From Nocardia cyriacigeorgica (GTDB lineage Bacteria > Actinomycetota > Actinomycetes > Mycobacteriales > Mycobacteriaceae), in assembly GCF_029868385.1 (NCBI RefSeq), contig NZ_JARWNX010000027.1, forward strand, positions 1 to 64,000: a DNA stretch of 64,000 nt. Reading direction: 5' to 3'. The position numbers were made by a program, and so were the translations under genes. Shown here piece after piece: positions 36,716 to 45,791 of the stretch (the stretch's first letter is position 1; every line of letters starts with the position of its first letter). The notes under the pieces are model-generated. The model was not told the DNA's origin and did not search any database. It saw only the letters and a list, made by a program, of their open reading frames with translations.

Positions 36716-36741
36716 AGGACTCCACGGAAAGGAAGCGGGCC

Positions 36742-36861
36742 ATGGAAATCGTAGGAGTGATCGGCACCGTCATCGGCGCGGTGATCGTGGTGATGCTGGT
36801 AGCCGTCGGAGTGCGTTCGATTCCCGATATCCGGCGGTATCTGCGAATCAGGCATATGTAG
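36742..36861 (+). CDS. Small single-helix membrane protein (DUF6893-like)
   Basis: 39 aa, or 49 aa if ATG 36712 (overlapping the previous stop) is used. One transmembrane helix (VIGTVIGAVIVVMLVAVGV) followed by a basic tail RSIPDIRRYLRIRHM, matching small proteins seen in actinobacterial hydrogenase clusters. GGAAAGGAAG lies before ATG 36742. It may tether the soluble hydrogenase complex to the membrane; that is inference from size, topology and operon position. Confidence 0.68.
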   Translation: MEIVGVIGTVIGAVIVVMLVAVGVRSIPDIRRYLRIRHM

Positions 36862-36885
36862 ACGAGGCGAGGTGATCCTACGCGC

Positions 36886-37344
36886 GTGCTGATTGCCGGA
36901 ATCGGCAATATCTTCCTCGGCGACGACGGATTCGGGTCGGCGGTGGCCCAGCGCATGCCGCCGATCGATGATCCGGGGGTGCGCGTCACCGACTACGGCA
37001 TTCGCGGTATGCACCTGGCCTACGACCTGCTCGACGAATGGGACGCGCTGGTCCTGGTGGATGCCCTTCCTGATCGTGGCGCACCCGGCGAGCTGGAGAT
37101 CTTCCGCGCCGAACCCGATGACGACGACCCCGCCCTCGACGCGCACGCCATGCATCCCGCCGCCGTATTCGCCGCGGTGCGGGCGCTCGGTGGCGCCCTC
37201 CCGCCGACTGTGGTCGTGGGTTGTCAGGTGCGTTCGGTCGCCGAGGGCATCGGGCTCAGCGATCCGGTCGCCGCGGCGGTGGAACCCGCGGTGGCGGCGG
37301 TCGGTGCGGTCCTGACCGAATTACGCGACCGGCAGGAGGTGTGA
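36886..37344 (+). CDS. Hydrogenase maturation protease
   Basis: 152-aa member of the HyaD/HycI/HoxW endopeptidase family, which removes the C-terminal tail of the large subunit after nickel insertion. IAGIGNIFLGDDGFGSAVAQ gives the conserved GxGN...DD(G) motif with the first nickel-binding acid; a conserved Asp (VLVDALPD) and His (DAHAMHPAAV) follow. The start is GTG 36886. It lies in the same operon as its likely substrate hhyL. Confidence 0.92.
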   Translation: MLIAGIGNIFLGDDGFGSAVAQRMPPIDDPGVRVTDYGIRGMHLAYDLLDEWDALVLVDALPDRGAPGELEIFRAEPDDDDPALDAHAMHPAAVFAAVRALGGALPPTVVVGCQVRSVAEGIGLSDPVAAAVEPAVAAVGAVLTELRDRQEV

Positions 37345-37346
37345 GC

Positions 37347-37589
37347 ATGTGTCTCGGGATTCCGGGCCGGGTGGTCGGCATGGTGGACGGGTATCACGAT
37401 CAGATCGCGCTGATCGACGTCGCGGGTGAACAGCGCACGGTGAATGTCGGCCTGCTCGAGGACGATCCGGTGCGATCGGGTGACTGGGTGATCATCCATA
37501 TGGGATTCGCGGTGTCGAAGACCGATGCCGCGGGCGCCGCCGAGGCGATGAGCGGGCTGCGCCTGCTCGGTTCGGGAGAACAGCCGTGA
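37347..37589 (+). CDS. hypC: HypC-family hydrogenase assembly chaperone (first copy)
   Basis: 80-aa OB-fold chaperone that carries the Fe(CN)2CO unit with HypD. MCLGIPG gives the essential N-terminal Cys2 and Pro; then IDVAGEQRTVNVGLL and DWVIIHMGFAVSKTD. ATG 37347 follows GGAGG by 7 nt. It overlaps hypF by 4 nt. A second HypC is encoded on the other side of hypF, so the two may serve different steps or partners. Confidence 0.93.
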   Translation: MCLGIPGRVVGMVDGYHDQIALIDVAGEQRTVNVGLLEDDPVRSGDWVIIHMGFAVSKTDAAGAAEAMSGLRLLGSGEQP

Positions 37590-39907
37590 ACACCGACCGG
37601 ATCCGGCGTCGCGTCCTGGTGCGCGGTGTGGTGCAGGGCGTCGGCTTCCGGCCGTTCGTCTACACCACGGCCGCCGAACTGCATCTGGCCGGACAGGTGG
37701 GCAATGACAGCTCCGGTGTCGTCATCGAGATCGAGGGCGCGCAGGCGAGCGTCGACGAGTTCGTTCGGCGGCTGCGCTCGAATCCGCCGCCGCTGGCGAT
37801 GGTCGAATCGATCGAGCAGACCGGGATCGCGCCGCGCGGTGGCACCGGGTTCCGGATCAGTGGCAGCACCCGCGGCGGCGGTCGCACCCTCGCGTCCCCG
37901 GACGTCGCCATCTGCGCCGAATGCGCCACCGAGCTGCGCGATCCGACCGACCGCCGATACCGGCATCCGTTCGTCAACTGCACCAACTGCGGGCCGCGCT
38001 TCACCATCATCGCCGCCCTGCCCTACGACCGGCCGAACACCTCGATGGCCGAATTCCCGATGTGCGCGGCCTGCGCCGCCGAATACGCCGATCCGGGTGA
38101 CCGACGATTCCATGCGCAGCCGATCGCCTGCCCGGATTGCGGTCCCACCCTGTCCTATTCCGGCCCCGGTTCCGGTCCGCCGATCGACGCGGCGCGGGAG
38201 GTGCTGCGTGGTGGCGGGATTCTCGCGGTCAAGGGGATCGGCGGCTATCACCTGGCCTGCGATGCGACCGACGAGCGGGCCGTGGCCGAACTGCGTCGTC
38301 GGAAACGGCGCGGCGACAAGCCCTTCGCGGTGATGGTGCCGGATCTGGCGACCGCGCGCCAGATTGTCGAGGTGGATGCCGCCGCGGCCGCACTGCTGAC
38401 CAGTCCGGCCCGCCCGATCGTGCTGCTACCTCGACGCCGGGATCTACCGCTCAGCGGACGACGGGACCTGCCACCCGGCGACACGATCGGCCCGCCCGCT
38501 CCAGCGGTCGCACCGCGAAACCCCGACCTGGGTGTGCTGATCGCCTACACACCGCTGCATCTGCTGCTGTTCGGACTACCGGGGGACCCGCCCGGCCCGC
38601 GCGTTCTGGTGATGACCTCGGGGAACCTCGGTGGCGAACCGATCTGCCACGACGACGCCGACGCGGCCGCCCGGCTGACAGCGCTGGCCGACGCCAGGCT
38701 CTGGCACGACCGCCGCATCCTCGTGCCCTGTGACGATTCCGTGGTGCGCATGGTCGACGGGGCCGAGGTACCGCTGCGCCGGTCCCGCGGCTATGCCCCC
38801 TTGCCGCTCGCGCTCCCGTTCCCGGTGTCGCCGACGCTGGCGGTGGGCGCCGATCTGAAGAACACCTGTGCGGTGGCCGACGGGCGCTACGCCTGGTTGA
38901 GCCAGCACGTCGGCGATATGGACGATCTGGCCACCCTGCACGCCTTCACCGACACCACACGGCATCTGGAAGAGCTGACCGGTGTGCGTCCGGGCCAACT
39001 GATCACCGACGCCCATCCGCGCTACCGCTCCACCGCATGGGCGGTGCGCCACGCCGGTGCGCGACCGGTGCGCTCGGTGCAGCACCACCACGCCCATCTC
39101 GCCGCCGTCATGGGCGAACACGGTCTCGATCCGGCCGCGACGGTGATCGGATTCGCCTTCGACGGCACCGGTTTCGGCCCCGACGCCGCGATCTGGGGCG
39201 GTGAGGTGCTGGCCGCGAGTTACAAGGGATTCCGCAGACTGGCTCATCTGCGCTATGTACCGCTCGCCGGCGGCGATATCAGCGTCGAACGGCCCTACCG
39301 GATGGCGCTGGCGCATCTGCGGGCCGCCGGAATCGAATGGTCGCCGGATCTGCCGTGCGTCCAGGCCTGTCCACCGCGTGAGCGGGATGTGCTGTCCCAT
39401 CAGCTCGATACCGGCCTCGGCTGTGTACCCACCTCCAGCATGGGGCGGCTGTTCGACGCGGTCGCCTCACTGGCCGGTGTGCGGCATGTGGTCGATTACG
39501 AGGCACAGGCCGCGATCGAATGGGAAGGACTGGCGCGGACGGCGGAGCCGGGTGAGATCGGCTACCGGTTCGCGGTGCCGGAGGGGGATGCCGAGCCGGT
39601 GCGGATTGATCCGGCCCCGGTGCTCGCGGCCGTCATCGCCGATCTACGGGCCGGGGTATCACCCGCGACGATCGGCGCGCGCTTCCACGCGGCGGTCGCC
39701 ACCTCGGTACTGGATCTGGCGCGGCGGTTCGCCGATCCGGGCACGCCGGTGGCGCTGTCGGGCGGGGTGTTCCAGAACGCATTGCTACTCGGCAGCGTGA
39801 CGCGGCTGCTGCGCGCCGCCGGATTCATGGTCATCAGCCATCGCAGGGTGCCGCCCAATGACGGCGGCATCGCGTACGGCCAGCTGCTCGCCGGTTCGGC
39901 GAGCTGA
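37586..39907 (+). CDS. hypF: Carbamoyltransferase HypF
   Basis: 773-aa enzyme that makes thiocarboxamide on HypE from carbamoyl phosphate, the source of the cyanide ligands. Domains in order: acylphosphatase (VRGVVQGVGFRPFVY, residues 13-27), two zinc fingers (CAECATELRD...CTNC and CAACAAEYAD...CPDC, about 110-185), a YrdC-like nucleotide domain, and a Kae1-like domain with HHHAHLAAVMGEHGL and GFAFDGTGFGPDAAIWGGE. GTG 37586 overlaps hypC by 4 nt. Full-length for the family. Confidence 0.96.
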   Translation: MNTDRIRRRVLVRGVVQGVGFRPFVYTTAAELHLAGQVGNDSSGVVIEIEGAQASVDEFVRRLRSNPPPLAMVESIEQTGIAPRGGTGFRISGSTRGGGRTLASPDVAICAECATELRDPTDRRYRHPFVNCTNCGPRFTIIAALPYDRPNTSMAEFPMCAACAAEYADPGDRRFHAQPIACPDCGPTLSYSGPGSGPPIDAAREVLRGGGILAVKGIGGYHLACDATDERAVAELRRRKRRGDKPFAVMVPDLATARQIVEVDAAAAALLTSPARPIVLLPRRRDLPLSGRRDLPPGDTIGPPAPAVAPRNPDLGVLIAYTPLHLLLFGLPGDPPGPRVLVMTSGNLGGEPICHDDADAAARLTALADARLWHDRRILVPCDDSVVRMVDGAEVPLRRSRGYAPLPLALPFPVSPTLAVGADLKNTCAVADGRYAWLSQHVGDMDDLATLHAFTDTTRHLEELTGVRPGQLITDAHPRYRSTAWAVRHAGARPVRSVQHHHAHLAAVMGEHGLDPAATVIGFAFDGTGFGPDAAIWGGEVLAASYKGFRRLAHLRYVPLAGGDISVERPYRMALAHLRAAGIEWSPDLPCVQACPPRERDVLSHQLDTGLGCVPTSSMGRLFDAVASLAGVRHVVDYEAQAAIEWEGLARTAEPGEIGYRFAVPEGDAEPVRIDPAPVLAAVIADLRAGVSPATIGARFHAAVATSVLDLARRFADPGTPVALSGGVFQNALLLGSVTRLLRAAGFMVISHRRVPPNDGGIAYGQLLAGSAS

Positions 39908-39925
39908 GTGGAAGGAGAGGCGAGC

Positions 39926-40246
39926 ATGTGCCTGGCAGTTCCAGGAAAGGTACTCAGCCTGCACGAACGTGACGGCACCGCGATGTCGGTCGTCGATTTC
40001 GGCGGCGTGCACAAAGACGTCTGCCTGCAATACATCCCGGACGTGGCGGTCGGCGATTACGTCATCGTGCACGTCGGGTTCGCGATCCAGCGCCTCGACG
40101 AGCAATCCGCACTCCAGACGCTGGCCGAGTTCGAGCATCTCGGTGTGCTCGATGAGGAATTCGGTGACGGATTCGCCATCGCGGCCGAGAAATCGGGCCT
40201 GGACAATCCCGAAACCACCCGATCAGGCCCGGAGGTGACCTCGTGA
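39926..40246 (+). CDS. hypC: HypC-family hydrogenase assembly chaperone (second copy)
   Basis: 106 aa. [17 protein letters not shown] at the N-terminus keeps Cys2 and Pro; [17 protein letters not shown] and [16 protein letters not shown] are typical, with a longer C-terminal tail ([16 protein letters not shown]) than the first copy. ATG 39926 follows GGAAGGAGAG by 7 nt. It overlaps hypD by 4 nt, so this copy is the natural partner of HypD. Confidence 0.92.
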   Translation: MCLAVPGKVLSLHERDGTAMSVVDFGGVHKDVCLQYIPDVAVGDYVIVHVGFAIQRLDEQSALQTLAEFEHLGVLDEEFGDGFAIAAEKSGLDNPETTRSGPEVTS

Positions 40247-41355
40247 AGTATCTCGATGAATTCAGCAATCCCGAACTGGCCGGGAAGCTGCTCGACCGTA
40301 TCCGCGCCTCGACCACCAAACGCTGGGCGATCATGGAAGTCTGCGGCGGGCAGACACATTCGATCATCCGGCACGGTATCGACCAGCTGCTGCCCGACCA
40401 GATCGAGATGATCCACGGACCGGGCTGCCCGGTCTGCGTGACGCCGCTCGAGGTGATCGACAAGGCGCTCGAGATCGCCGCGCAACCGGAGGTGATCTTC
40501 TGTTCCTTCGGCGATATGCTGCGCGTCCCCGGCAGCTCGCAGGACCTGTTCCGGATCAAGAGTCAGGGTGGCGACGTGCGGGTGGTGTACTCGCCGCTGG
40601 ACGCGCTCGAGGTGGCGCGCGCCAACCCCGACCGGCAGGTGGTGTTCTTCGGTATCGGCTTCGAGACCACGGCGCCCGCCAATGCGATGACGGTCTATCA
40701 GGCGAAACGGCTCGGGATAAAGAACTTCTCGCTGCTGGTCTCGCATGTGCTGGTACCGCCGGCGATTTCGGCGATCATGGAATCGCCGAGCTGCCGGGTG
40801 CAGGGCTTCCTGGCCGCCGGGCATGTGTGCACGGTGATGGGGACCGGTGAATACCCGCCGCTGGCGGAGAAATACCACGTGCCGGTGGTCGTCACCGGAT
40901 TCGAACCGCTCGACATTCTCGAAGGCATCCGGCGCACCGTGCTCCAGCTCGAACAGGGCCGTCATGAATTGGACAATGCCTACCGGCGCGCGGTGTCCGC
41001 CGACGGCAATCCCGCCGCCAAGGACATGCTCGCCGACGTCTTCGAACTCACCGATCGGGCCTGGCGCGGAATCGGAGTGATTCCGGGCAGCGGGTGGCGA
41101 CTCTCGCCCCGCTATCGCGAATACGATGCCGAGCATCGGTTCTCGGTGCAGAATCTGCACACCTCGGAGTCCTCGGTCTGCCGCTCCGGTGAGGTATTGC
41201 AGGGCCTGATCAAACCGCACGAATGCGCCGCGTTCGGCAAACAGTGCACGCCACGAAATCCGCTGGGCGCCACCATGGTGTCGTCGGAGGGCGCGTGCGC
41301 GGCGTACTACCTGTACCGGCGGCTCGATCTCCCCGCGGAGGTGGCTCATGCCTGA
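40243..41355 (+). CDS. hypD: Hydrogenase assembly protein HypD
   Basis: 370-aa [4Fe-4S] scaffold on which Fe(CN)2CO is built with HypC and HypE. Conserved stretches: [13 protein letters not shown] (Cys near residue 36), [42 protein letters not shown], and the C-terminal cluster Cys region with [16 protein letters not shown]...[25 protein letters not shown] 40243 overlaps the second hypC, and its own stop overlaps hypE by 8 nt. Confidence 0.96.
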   Translation: MKYLDEFSNPELAGKLLDRIRASTTKRWAIMEVCGGQTHSIIRHGIDQLLPDQIEMIHGPGCPVCVTPLEVIDKALEIAAQPEVIFCSFGDMLRVPGSSQDLFRIKSQGGDVRVVYSPLDALEVARANPDRQVVFFGIGFETTAPANAMTVYQAKRLGIKNFSLLVSHVLVPPAISAIMESPSCRVQGFLAAGHVCTVMGTGEYPPLAEKYHVPVVVTGFEPLDILEGIRRTVLQLEQGRHELDNAYRRAVSADGNPAAKDMLADVFELTDRAWRGIGVIPGSGWRLSPRYREYDAEHRFSVQNLHTSESSVCRSGEVLQGLIKPHECAAFGKQCTPRNPLGATMVSSEGACAAYYLYRRLDLPAEVAHA

Positions 41356-42427
41356 ATCCACCGAGACCACGGCGGCGGGCATCGACTTCGAGAACTGGGT
41401 CTGCCCGATGCCGCTGCGCGATTCGCCGAATATCGTCATGGGGCACGGCGGTGGCGGTGCGATGTCGGGCGAGTTGATCGAGCATCTGTTCCTGCCCGCG
41501 TTCGGCGCCGCGGCCGCACCGGGGCTCGGCGATTCGGCCGTGCTCACCCTCGCCGGTGCGCGCTTGGCCTTCACCACCGATTCGTTCGTGGTGAAACCGA
41601 TGACCTTCCCCGGCGGTTCGATCGGGGAGCTGGCGGTCAACGGGACGGTCAACGATCTGGCGATGTCCGGTGCGCGGCCCATGGTGCTGTCGACGGCGTT
41701 CATCCTGGAAGAAGGCACACCATTGGCGTCGATCGCGGCGATCGCCGGAGCCATGGGCACGGCGGCGCTCGGCGCGGACGTGAAACTGGTGACCGGTGAC
41801 ACCAAGGTGGTCGACGCCGGGCACGGCGACGGTGTCTATGTGAACACCGCGGGTATCGGTGTCCTGGACGCCGGGGTGGATATCCGGCCGGAACTTGCGC
41901 GGGCCGGTGATGTGGTGCTGGTCAGCGGTGAGATCGGTGTGCATGGTGTCGCGGTGCTGTCCTGCCGCGCCGGACTCGAGTTCGGGACCACGGTGTGCAG
42001 CGATACCGCGCCGCTGCACGGTCTGGTCGCCGCCATGCTCGCCACCGGCGCGCAGGTGCATGTCCTGCGCGACCCGACCCGTGGCGGCGTGGCCGCGAGT
42101 CTGAACGAGATCGCCAGATCCGCGCAGGTCGGGGTGGTACTGGACGAGCGGAAGATCCCGATCCCGGCGGGCGTGCGTGATGCCTGCGGGCTGCTCGGCC
42201 TCGACCCGCTCTACGTCGCGAATGAAGGCAAACTGGTGGCCTTCGTCGCCGCCGAGGACGCGGATCGGGTGCTGGAGGCGATGCGCGCGCATCCGCTCGG
42301 GGTGCACGCCGAGGCCATCGGGCACTGTGTGACCGATCATCCGGGAATGGTGGTGGCCCGTACCGCACTGGGCGGTACCCGCGTAGTGGACCTGCCTGCC
42401 GGAGAACAACTTCCGCGGATCTGCTGA
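41348..42427 (+). CDS. hypE: Hydrogenase maturation protein HypE
   Basis: 359-aa PurM/AIR-synthase-like ATPase that dehydrates the C-terminal thiocarboxamide to thiocyanate for transfer as [53 protein letters not shown] nucleotide region, and a C-terminus ending PRIC with the essential Cys. ATG 41348 is coupled to hypD by an 8-nt overlap. Confidence 0.96.
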   Translation: MPESTETTAAGIDFENWVCPMPLRDSPNIVMGHGGGGAMSGELIEHLFLPAFGAAAAPGLGDSAVLTLAGARLAFTTDSFVVKPMTFPGGSIGELAVNGTVNDLAMSGARPMVLSTAFILEEGTPLASIAAIAGAMGTAALGADVKLVTGDTKVVDAGHGDGVYVNTAGIGVLDAGVDIRPELARAGDVVLVSGEIGVHGVAVLSCRAGLEFGTTVCSDTAPLHGLVAAMLATGAQVHVLRDPTRGGVAASLNEIARSAQVGVVLDERKIPIPAGVRDACGLLGLDPLYVANEGKLVAFVAAEDADRVLEAMRAHPLGVHAEAIGHCVTDHPGMVVARTALGGTRVVDLPAGEQLPRIC

Positions 42428-42435
42428 GCCTCGCG

Positions 42436-43209
42436 GTGACGGAGCCGAGGATGGTGGACGCGTACCGGGCGCCGGGCGGTGGCGTCGGCATGTTCGCGCG
42501 ATACGCGTACGCGCCCAATGCCCTCGGCTACTGCGGGCCACCCGAGCCCGGTCGTCTGCGTGACGGATCGCCCGCCGAGGTGCGGGCCGCGGCGGTCCGC
42601 TTCACCGGGGCCTGGCCGTATCTGCGGGTGCTGTCACGGATGACCGGCATCGCCGATCCGCTCGACGCTCGATTGGTCGAATCGTATTGGCTCGGCGGCG
42701 GAATCGGCGCGACGCTGGATCGCACGGCCTTCGCGGCCGAGCTCATGGCCGTGATCGAACCGCTGGCCGGGCACTATTGGAACCATCTGACCGATGACCT
42801 CGCCGAGGAAGCCGCGCCCGACCACTGCTTCCACGTCTTCGGCATCTATCCGTGGACGCGATTGCTCCGGGTCGGGACCGGCGCCACCGCCGTGCGGGTG
42901 CTCGACAGCTGCCGGATCACCTGCGGTCTGATCGTCGCGCGCGAGGGGCCCGAGATCGTGGTGCGCAGCCGCGGACTCGGCTGGGACGGCCACCGGCTGC
43001 GGCTGGCGGAGCCGACCGAGCGCCGGATCGCGGTGACCATCGACGGCTATTCGGCCGTGCCCGATGTCCGGCCGGGCGAGGTCGTCTCACTGCATTGGGA
43101 TCGCTTGTGCGCGCGGTTGACCCCGCGTCAGGCCGCCGACCTGAGCGCGAGCACGGCCCGGCAGCTGGACTGGACGAACCGCCGCCTGTCGCGCGAGCAG
43201 GCCGAGTGA
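42436..43209 (+). CDS. DUF6390-family protein at the end of the hydrogenase cluster
   Basis: 257 aa, function unknown, recognised as the DUF6390 type that accompanies hyp genes. Contains FARYAYAPNALGYCGPPEP near the N-terminus, YWNHLTDDLAEEAAPDHCFHVFGIYPW in the middle, and RVLDSCRITCGLIV. Two aromatic- and His/Cys-containing blocks could bind a metal or cofactor. GTG 42436 is 8 nt after hypE. Last gene of the island; a hairpin 31 nt later separates it from a convergent hydrolase. Confidence 0.75.
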   Translation: MTEPRMVDAYRAPGGGVGMFARYAYAPNALGYCGPPEPGRLRDGSPAEVRAAAVRFTGAWPYLRVLSRMTGIADPLDARLVESYWLGGGIGATLDRTAFAAELMAVIEPLAGHYWNHLTDDLAEEAAPDHCFHVFGIYPWTRLLRVGTGATAVRVLDSCRITCGLIVAREGPEIVVRSRGLGWDGHRLRLAEPTERRIAVTIDGYSAVPDVRPGEVVSLHWDRLCARLTPRQAADLSASTARQLDWTNRRLSREQAE

Positions 43210-43240
43210 AGCCGCAATAGAAAGCGGCGGTACGGATTCA

Positions 43241-43270
43241 CCGAGTCCGGGCGACGTTGACCGGGCTCGG
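43241..43270. terminator. Hairpin between convergent genes (hydrogenase island end)
   Basis: CCGAGTCCGG and CCGGGCTCGG around GCGACGTTGA, 10-bp stem with one G-U. It lacks a T-run in either direction but is centrally placed between two convergent stops. Confidence 0.6.
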
Positions 43271-43281
43271 CGAACCTCCGC

Positions 43282-44334
43282 TCAGCCCGCGGCGCTTGCG
43301 CGCAGGCCGGTGCGGCGGATGATCCGAGCCAGTTCGTCGTTGAACCGGTCGGCCGCTTCGATATTGGTGAGATGTCCGGTGGGCCAGACGTGATACCCGG
43401 CCAGATTGCCCGCGCGGTCGAGGGTGTCGGCGATGATGCGCGACATGCGCTCGGGCAGCAGATTGTCGCGGCTACCCGCGATGACCGTTGTCGGAACGGC
43501 GAGTGCGGCGGCGGCCTCGCCCAGCTCGAGGTCGGCGAGTGCGGCAGCATGCTTGCCGCGCGCGAGCGGACGGCACGACCGGACCACACCGAGTGCGAAT
43601 TCGACCTGGTCGGCGGTGGCATCGGGCGACATGATGCGCGCCTTGAGTACCGCGCGGGCGGGCCAACCGCCGGGAATCGGTACGGGCGCGGTGAGCAGGG
43701 TTTCGGCGATGGCGATGGGCATCCGCACACCCGCACCGAAGACCGTCACGGGGCGCTCGGCCACCATGAGCGGTTTGTTGAGCAGCGGCAGCAGATCCGT
43801 GTCGTACCGAATATTGCCGGAGGTGGTGTTCAGCAGCACAGCGGCTTTGGCGCGGCGGATGACCTGATCCGGGTGCCTGGCGGCCCAGGCTTGCAGGGTG
43901 ATGCCGCCCATGCTGTGGCCGACGAGGACCGCCTGCTTGCCGGGGCGGAGCGTGGCGTCGAGGACCGCGGCCAGATCGTCGGCCATGGTGTCGGCGGAGG
44001 GCGGGAGCGTGCCCGCCTGGCTCTCGCCGTGGCCGCGCTGGTCGTAACAGACCACCCGGTGCGTATCGGCGAAGGCGTTGATCTGCGGATTCCAGTACTC
44101 GATGCTGCAACTCCAGCCGTGCACCAGCACGATGACCTCGCCGTCGGCGGGGCCGTAGGCGTGCACCCGCAGGCGGGCGCCGTCGACGGTGGTGACCGGG
44201 ATGACCTCATGGGGTGCGGTCGGCGCGTTCAAGGACGCCGTGTCGAAGGTGCGCGACCGCAGTCCGGCGCGAAAGGGGGCGGTCAGGGCGCCGTGGCGGA
44301 CCTGCGCCAGCGTCTTCATCGACTTCACCAGCAT
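43282..44334 (-). CDS. Alpha/beta-fold hydrolase
   Basis: 350 aa. HGWSCS oxyanion-region, nucleophile elbow VGHSMGGITLQ (Ser near residue 141), and a C-terminal VWPTGHLTNIEAADRF with the catalytic His; DRAG/SRDN regions supply the acid. Length and pattern fit lipase or esterase-type hydrolases, but the substrate is not predictable. ATG 44334 follows AAGGAG by 7 nt. Its promoter contains a perfect palindrome (separate entry). Confidence 0.88.
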   Translation of the reverse strand: MLVKSMKTLAQVRHGALTAPFRAGLRSRTFDTASLNAPTAPHEVIPVTTVDGARLRVHAYGPADGEVIVLVHGWSCSIEYWNPQINAFADTHRVVCYDQRGHGESQAGTLPPSADTMADDLAAVLDATLRPGKQAVLVGHSMGGITLQAWAARHPDQVIRRAKAAVLLNTTSGNIRYDTDLLPLLNKPLMVAERPVTVFGAGVRMPIAIAETLLTAPVPIPGGWPARAVLKARIMSPDATADQVEFALGVVRSCRPLARGKHAAALADLELGEAAAALAVPTTVIAGSRDNLLPERMSRIIADTLDRAGNLAGYHVWPTGHLTNIEAADRFNDELARIIRRTGLRASAAG

Positions 44335-44361
44335 CAGAGCACTCCTTTGTGTCTCCCGTCA

Positions 44362-44397
44362 CGGTAAATGCAAGCTGGGGTGCTTGCAAGTGCAAGC
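44362..44397 (-). promoter_or_regulatory. Promoter and operator of the alpha/beta hydrolase gene
   Basis: Perfect palindrome GCTTGCAAGTGCAAGC (44382-44397) plus a third half-site TGCAAGC at 44369-44375. On the minus strand TTGCAA, 17 nt, TACCGT form a promoter whose -35 lies inside the palindrome, so a bound regulator would repress. Confidence 0.6.
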
Positions 44398-44578
44398 GCC
44401 TCATATCGGAAACAAATACCGCGACGGTGCGCTACACCGGGTGTCGGTCCGGTGCGTAATGCCGTTACCTGGAAAATGCCCGAAATCTGGGCAAAGTATG
44501 CCGAAAGTTTGCCGGAGTTTTCGGGAGGCGAGCCGGATCGGCGCGCACTGTCGTCGGACGACGTCGACGCGCGGCAGG
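44398..44578. other. Non-coding gap
   Basis: About 180 nt between the hydrolase promoter and a small minus-strand gene. Lower GC in its centre. No gene, terminator or repeat recognised. Confidence 0.4.
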
Positions 44579-44917
44579 TCAGGCGGTGATCGGGGTGCTG
44601 AGCAAGCCGAGTTCGGCTACCACGTCCGGCACCACGAGGCACACCTGATCGTCGGCGCGAAAGCCGGCGGGGACATCGTGGCCGCTGGGGGCGCGTACGA
44701 ACACCACGACGGAGGAGCCATCGCCGGGATCTATTTCGACGGCGACCGAACGTTCGCCACGCGGGCCGGTGCCCGGATCGAGGACGGCATCATCATCGGG
44801 GGCGTACCAGCGGCCCACATGCCCGAATTCGAGCTTGCGCGGCGGCCGGTCCCCGAACTCGTCGAGCCCGGTGACACCAGCGGCGTCCACGCTGAGAGAG
44901 CTTACGGGCCGGGACAT
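44579..44917 (-). CDS. Hypothetical protein, 112 aa
   Basis: Not recognised. Acidic protein with RKLEFGHVGRWYAPDDDAV and VVFVRAPSGHDVPAGFRADDQVCLVV, looking like a small beta-rich domain. ATG 44917 has no clear Shine-Dalgarno; GTG 44920 is the neighbouring alternative. High GC3 supports coding, but there is no family evidence. Confidence 0.5.
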   Translation of the reverse strand: MSRPVSSLSVDAAGVTGLDEFGDRPPRKLEFGHVGRWYAPDDDAVLDPGTGPRGERSVAVEIDPGDGSSVVVFVRAPSGHDVPAGFRADDQVCLVVPDVVAELGLLSTPITA

Positions 44918-45028
44918 CACGGCGGAACGAGTTAGACCATGTCGTTACCTGCTGCGATCGGGTGGCCGTGGTATAGCGCACCATGCGCGATGGCGGTGCC
45001 AACGCGGTCCCGGCTACCGTGAACAACT

Positions 45029-45478
45029 GTGGATATCACACAGCCCGGGCCGATCACGGCCGGGAAGCCGCCGAGTACCCGATGGCGCGGTGTCGCGCTG
45101 CCCGCGGCGATCGCCGGGGCGGGCGTCGTCGCGGTGGCGGCGGTGCATCTGCGTGACCCGCATGTGGAGGGATCGTGGGGGATCTGTCCGGTGTACGCGC
45201 TGCTCGGGGTGTACTGCCCCGGCTGCGGTGGTATGCGCGCGGTACACAACCTCACGAATGGCCAGCTGCTGGATTCGCTGCACAGCAACCTCCTCGCGCT
45301 GCCATTGCTCATCCTGTTCGCGCTGTGGGTCGGTGACTGGGCCATCCGCGCCTGGCGGGGTAAGCCGATGCGGAACCTCGGCATCAACGGCCTCACCATG
45401 TGGTCGATCTTCGGCTTCCTCGCGATATTCACGGTGGTGCGCAATACCCCGGTGGGCACCTGGCTGACACCCGTCTGA
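45029..45478 (+). CDS. DUF2752 membrane protein
   Basis: 149 aa. Three hydrophobic segments flank the DUF2752 signature VYCPGCGGMRAVHNLTNGQLLDSLHSN, where the CxxCGxxR-type motif may bind a ligand or metal. Function unknown. GTG 45029 follows TACCGT by 9 nt with no Shine-Dalgarno, so a leaderless start is possible. Confidence 0.85.
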   Translation: MDITQPGPITAGKPPSTRWRGVALPAAIAGAGVVAVAAVHLRDPHVEGSWGICPVYALLGVYCPGCGGMRAVHNLTNGQLLDSLHSNLLALPLLILFALWVGDWAIRAWRGKPMRNLGINGLTMWSIFGFLAIFTVVRNTPVGTWLTPV

Positions 45479-45585
45479 CCAGCGGGCGGTGGTGTCGCCG
45501 ATGACCCTCACGGGGGCGAAGAACCGAGCGGAGCGCGCAACGGGGCAAGCTGGAGGTAGCGCATCGGCCGGAAAGGACACCGCAC

Positions 45586-45774
45586 ATGGTCGACTCACTG
45601 AAGGCGCGGGTACGCGCCAAACTGCTGCGTCAGCTGGCCGAAGACGGACCCGCCGATACCGAGCAGGACGATCCGAGGCTGATCTCGGTGGAAACCGATC
45701 TGGACGCACTCGACAGCGTCGCCGATGACGATCCGCTGGTGGAAGAACTCGCCGCCCGCTATCTCGTCTTCTGA
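45586..45774 (+). CDS. Small acidic hypothetical protein
   Basis: 62 aa, strongly acidic in its second half (DTEQDDPRLISVETDLDALDSVADDDPLVEELAARYLVF). No family recognised. ATG 45586 follows GGAAAGGAC. No hydrophobic segment. Codon use is normal for this genome. Confidence 0.65.
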   Translation: MVDSLKARVRAKLLRQLAEDGPADTEQDDPRLISVETDLDALDSVADDDPLVEELAARYLVF

Positions 45775-45791
45775 CCCCGCCGGGCCACGGT

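Noticed and set aside
45015..45045. TGTGGATATCACA as a regulator site for the DUF2752 gene
   Set aside because: It overlaps the start codon and is only a short imperfect palindrome; probably chance.
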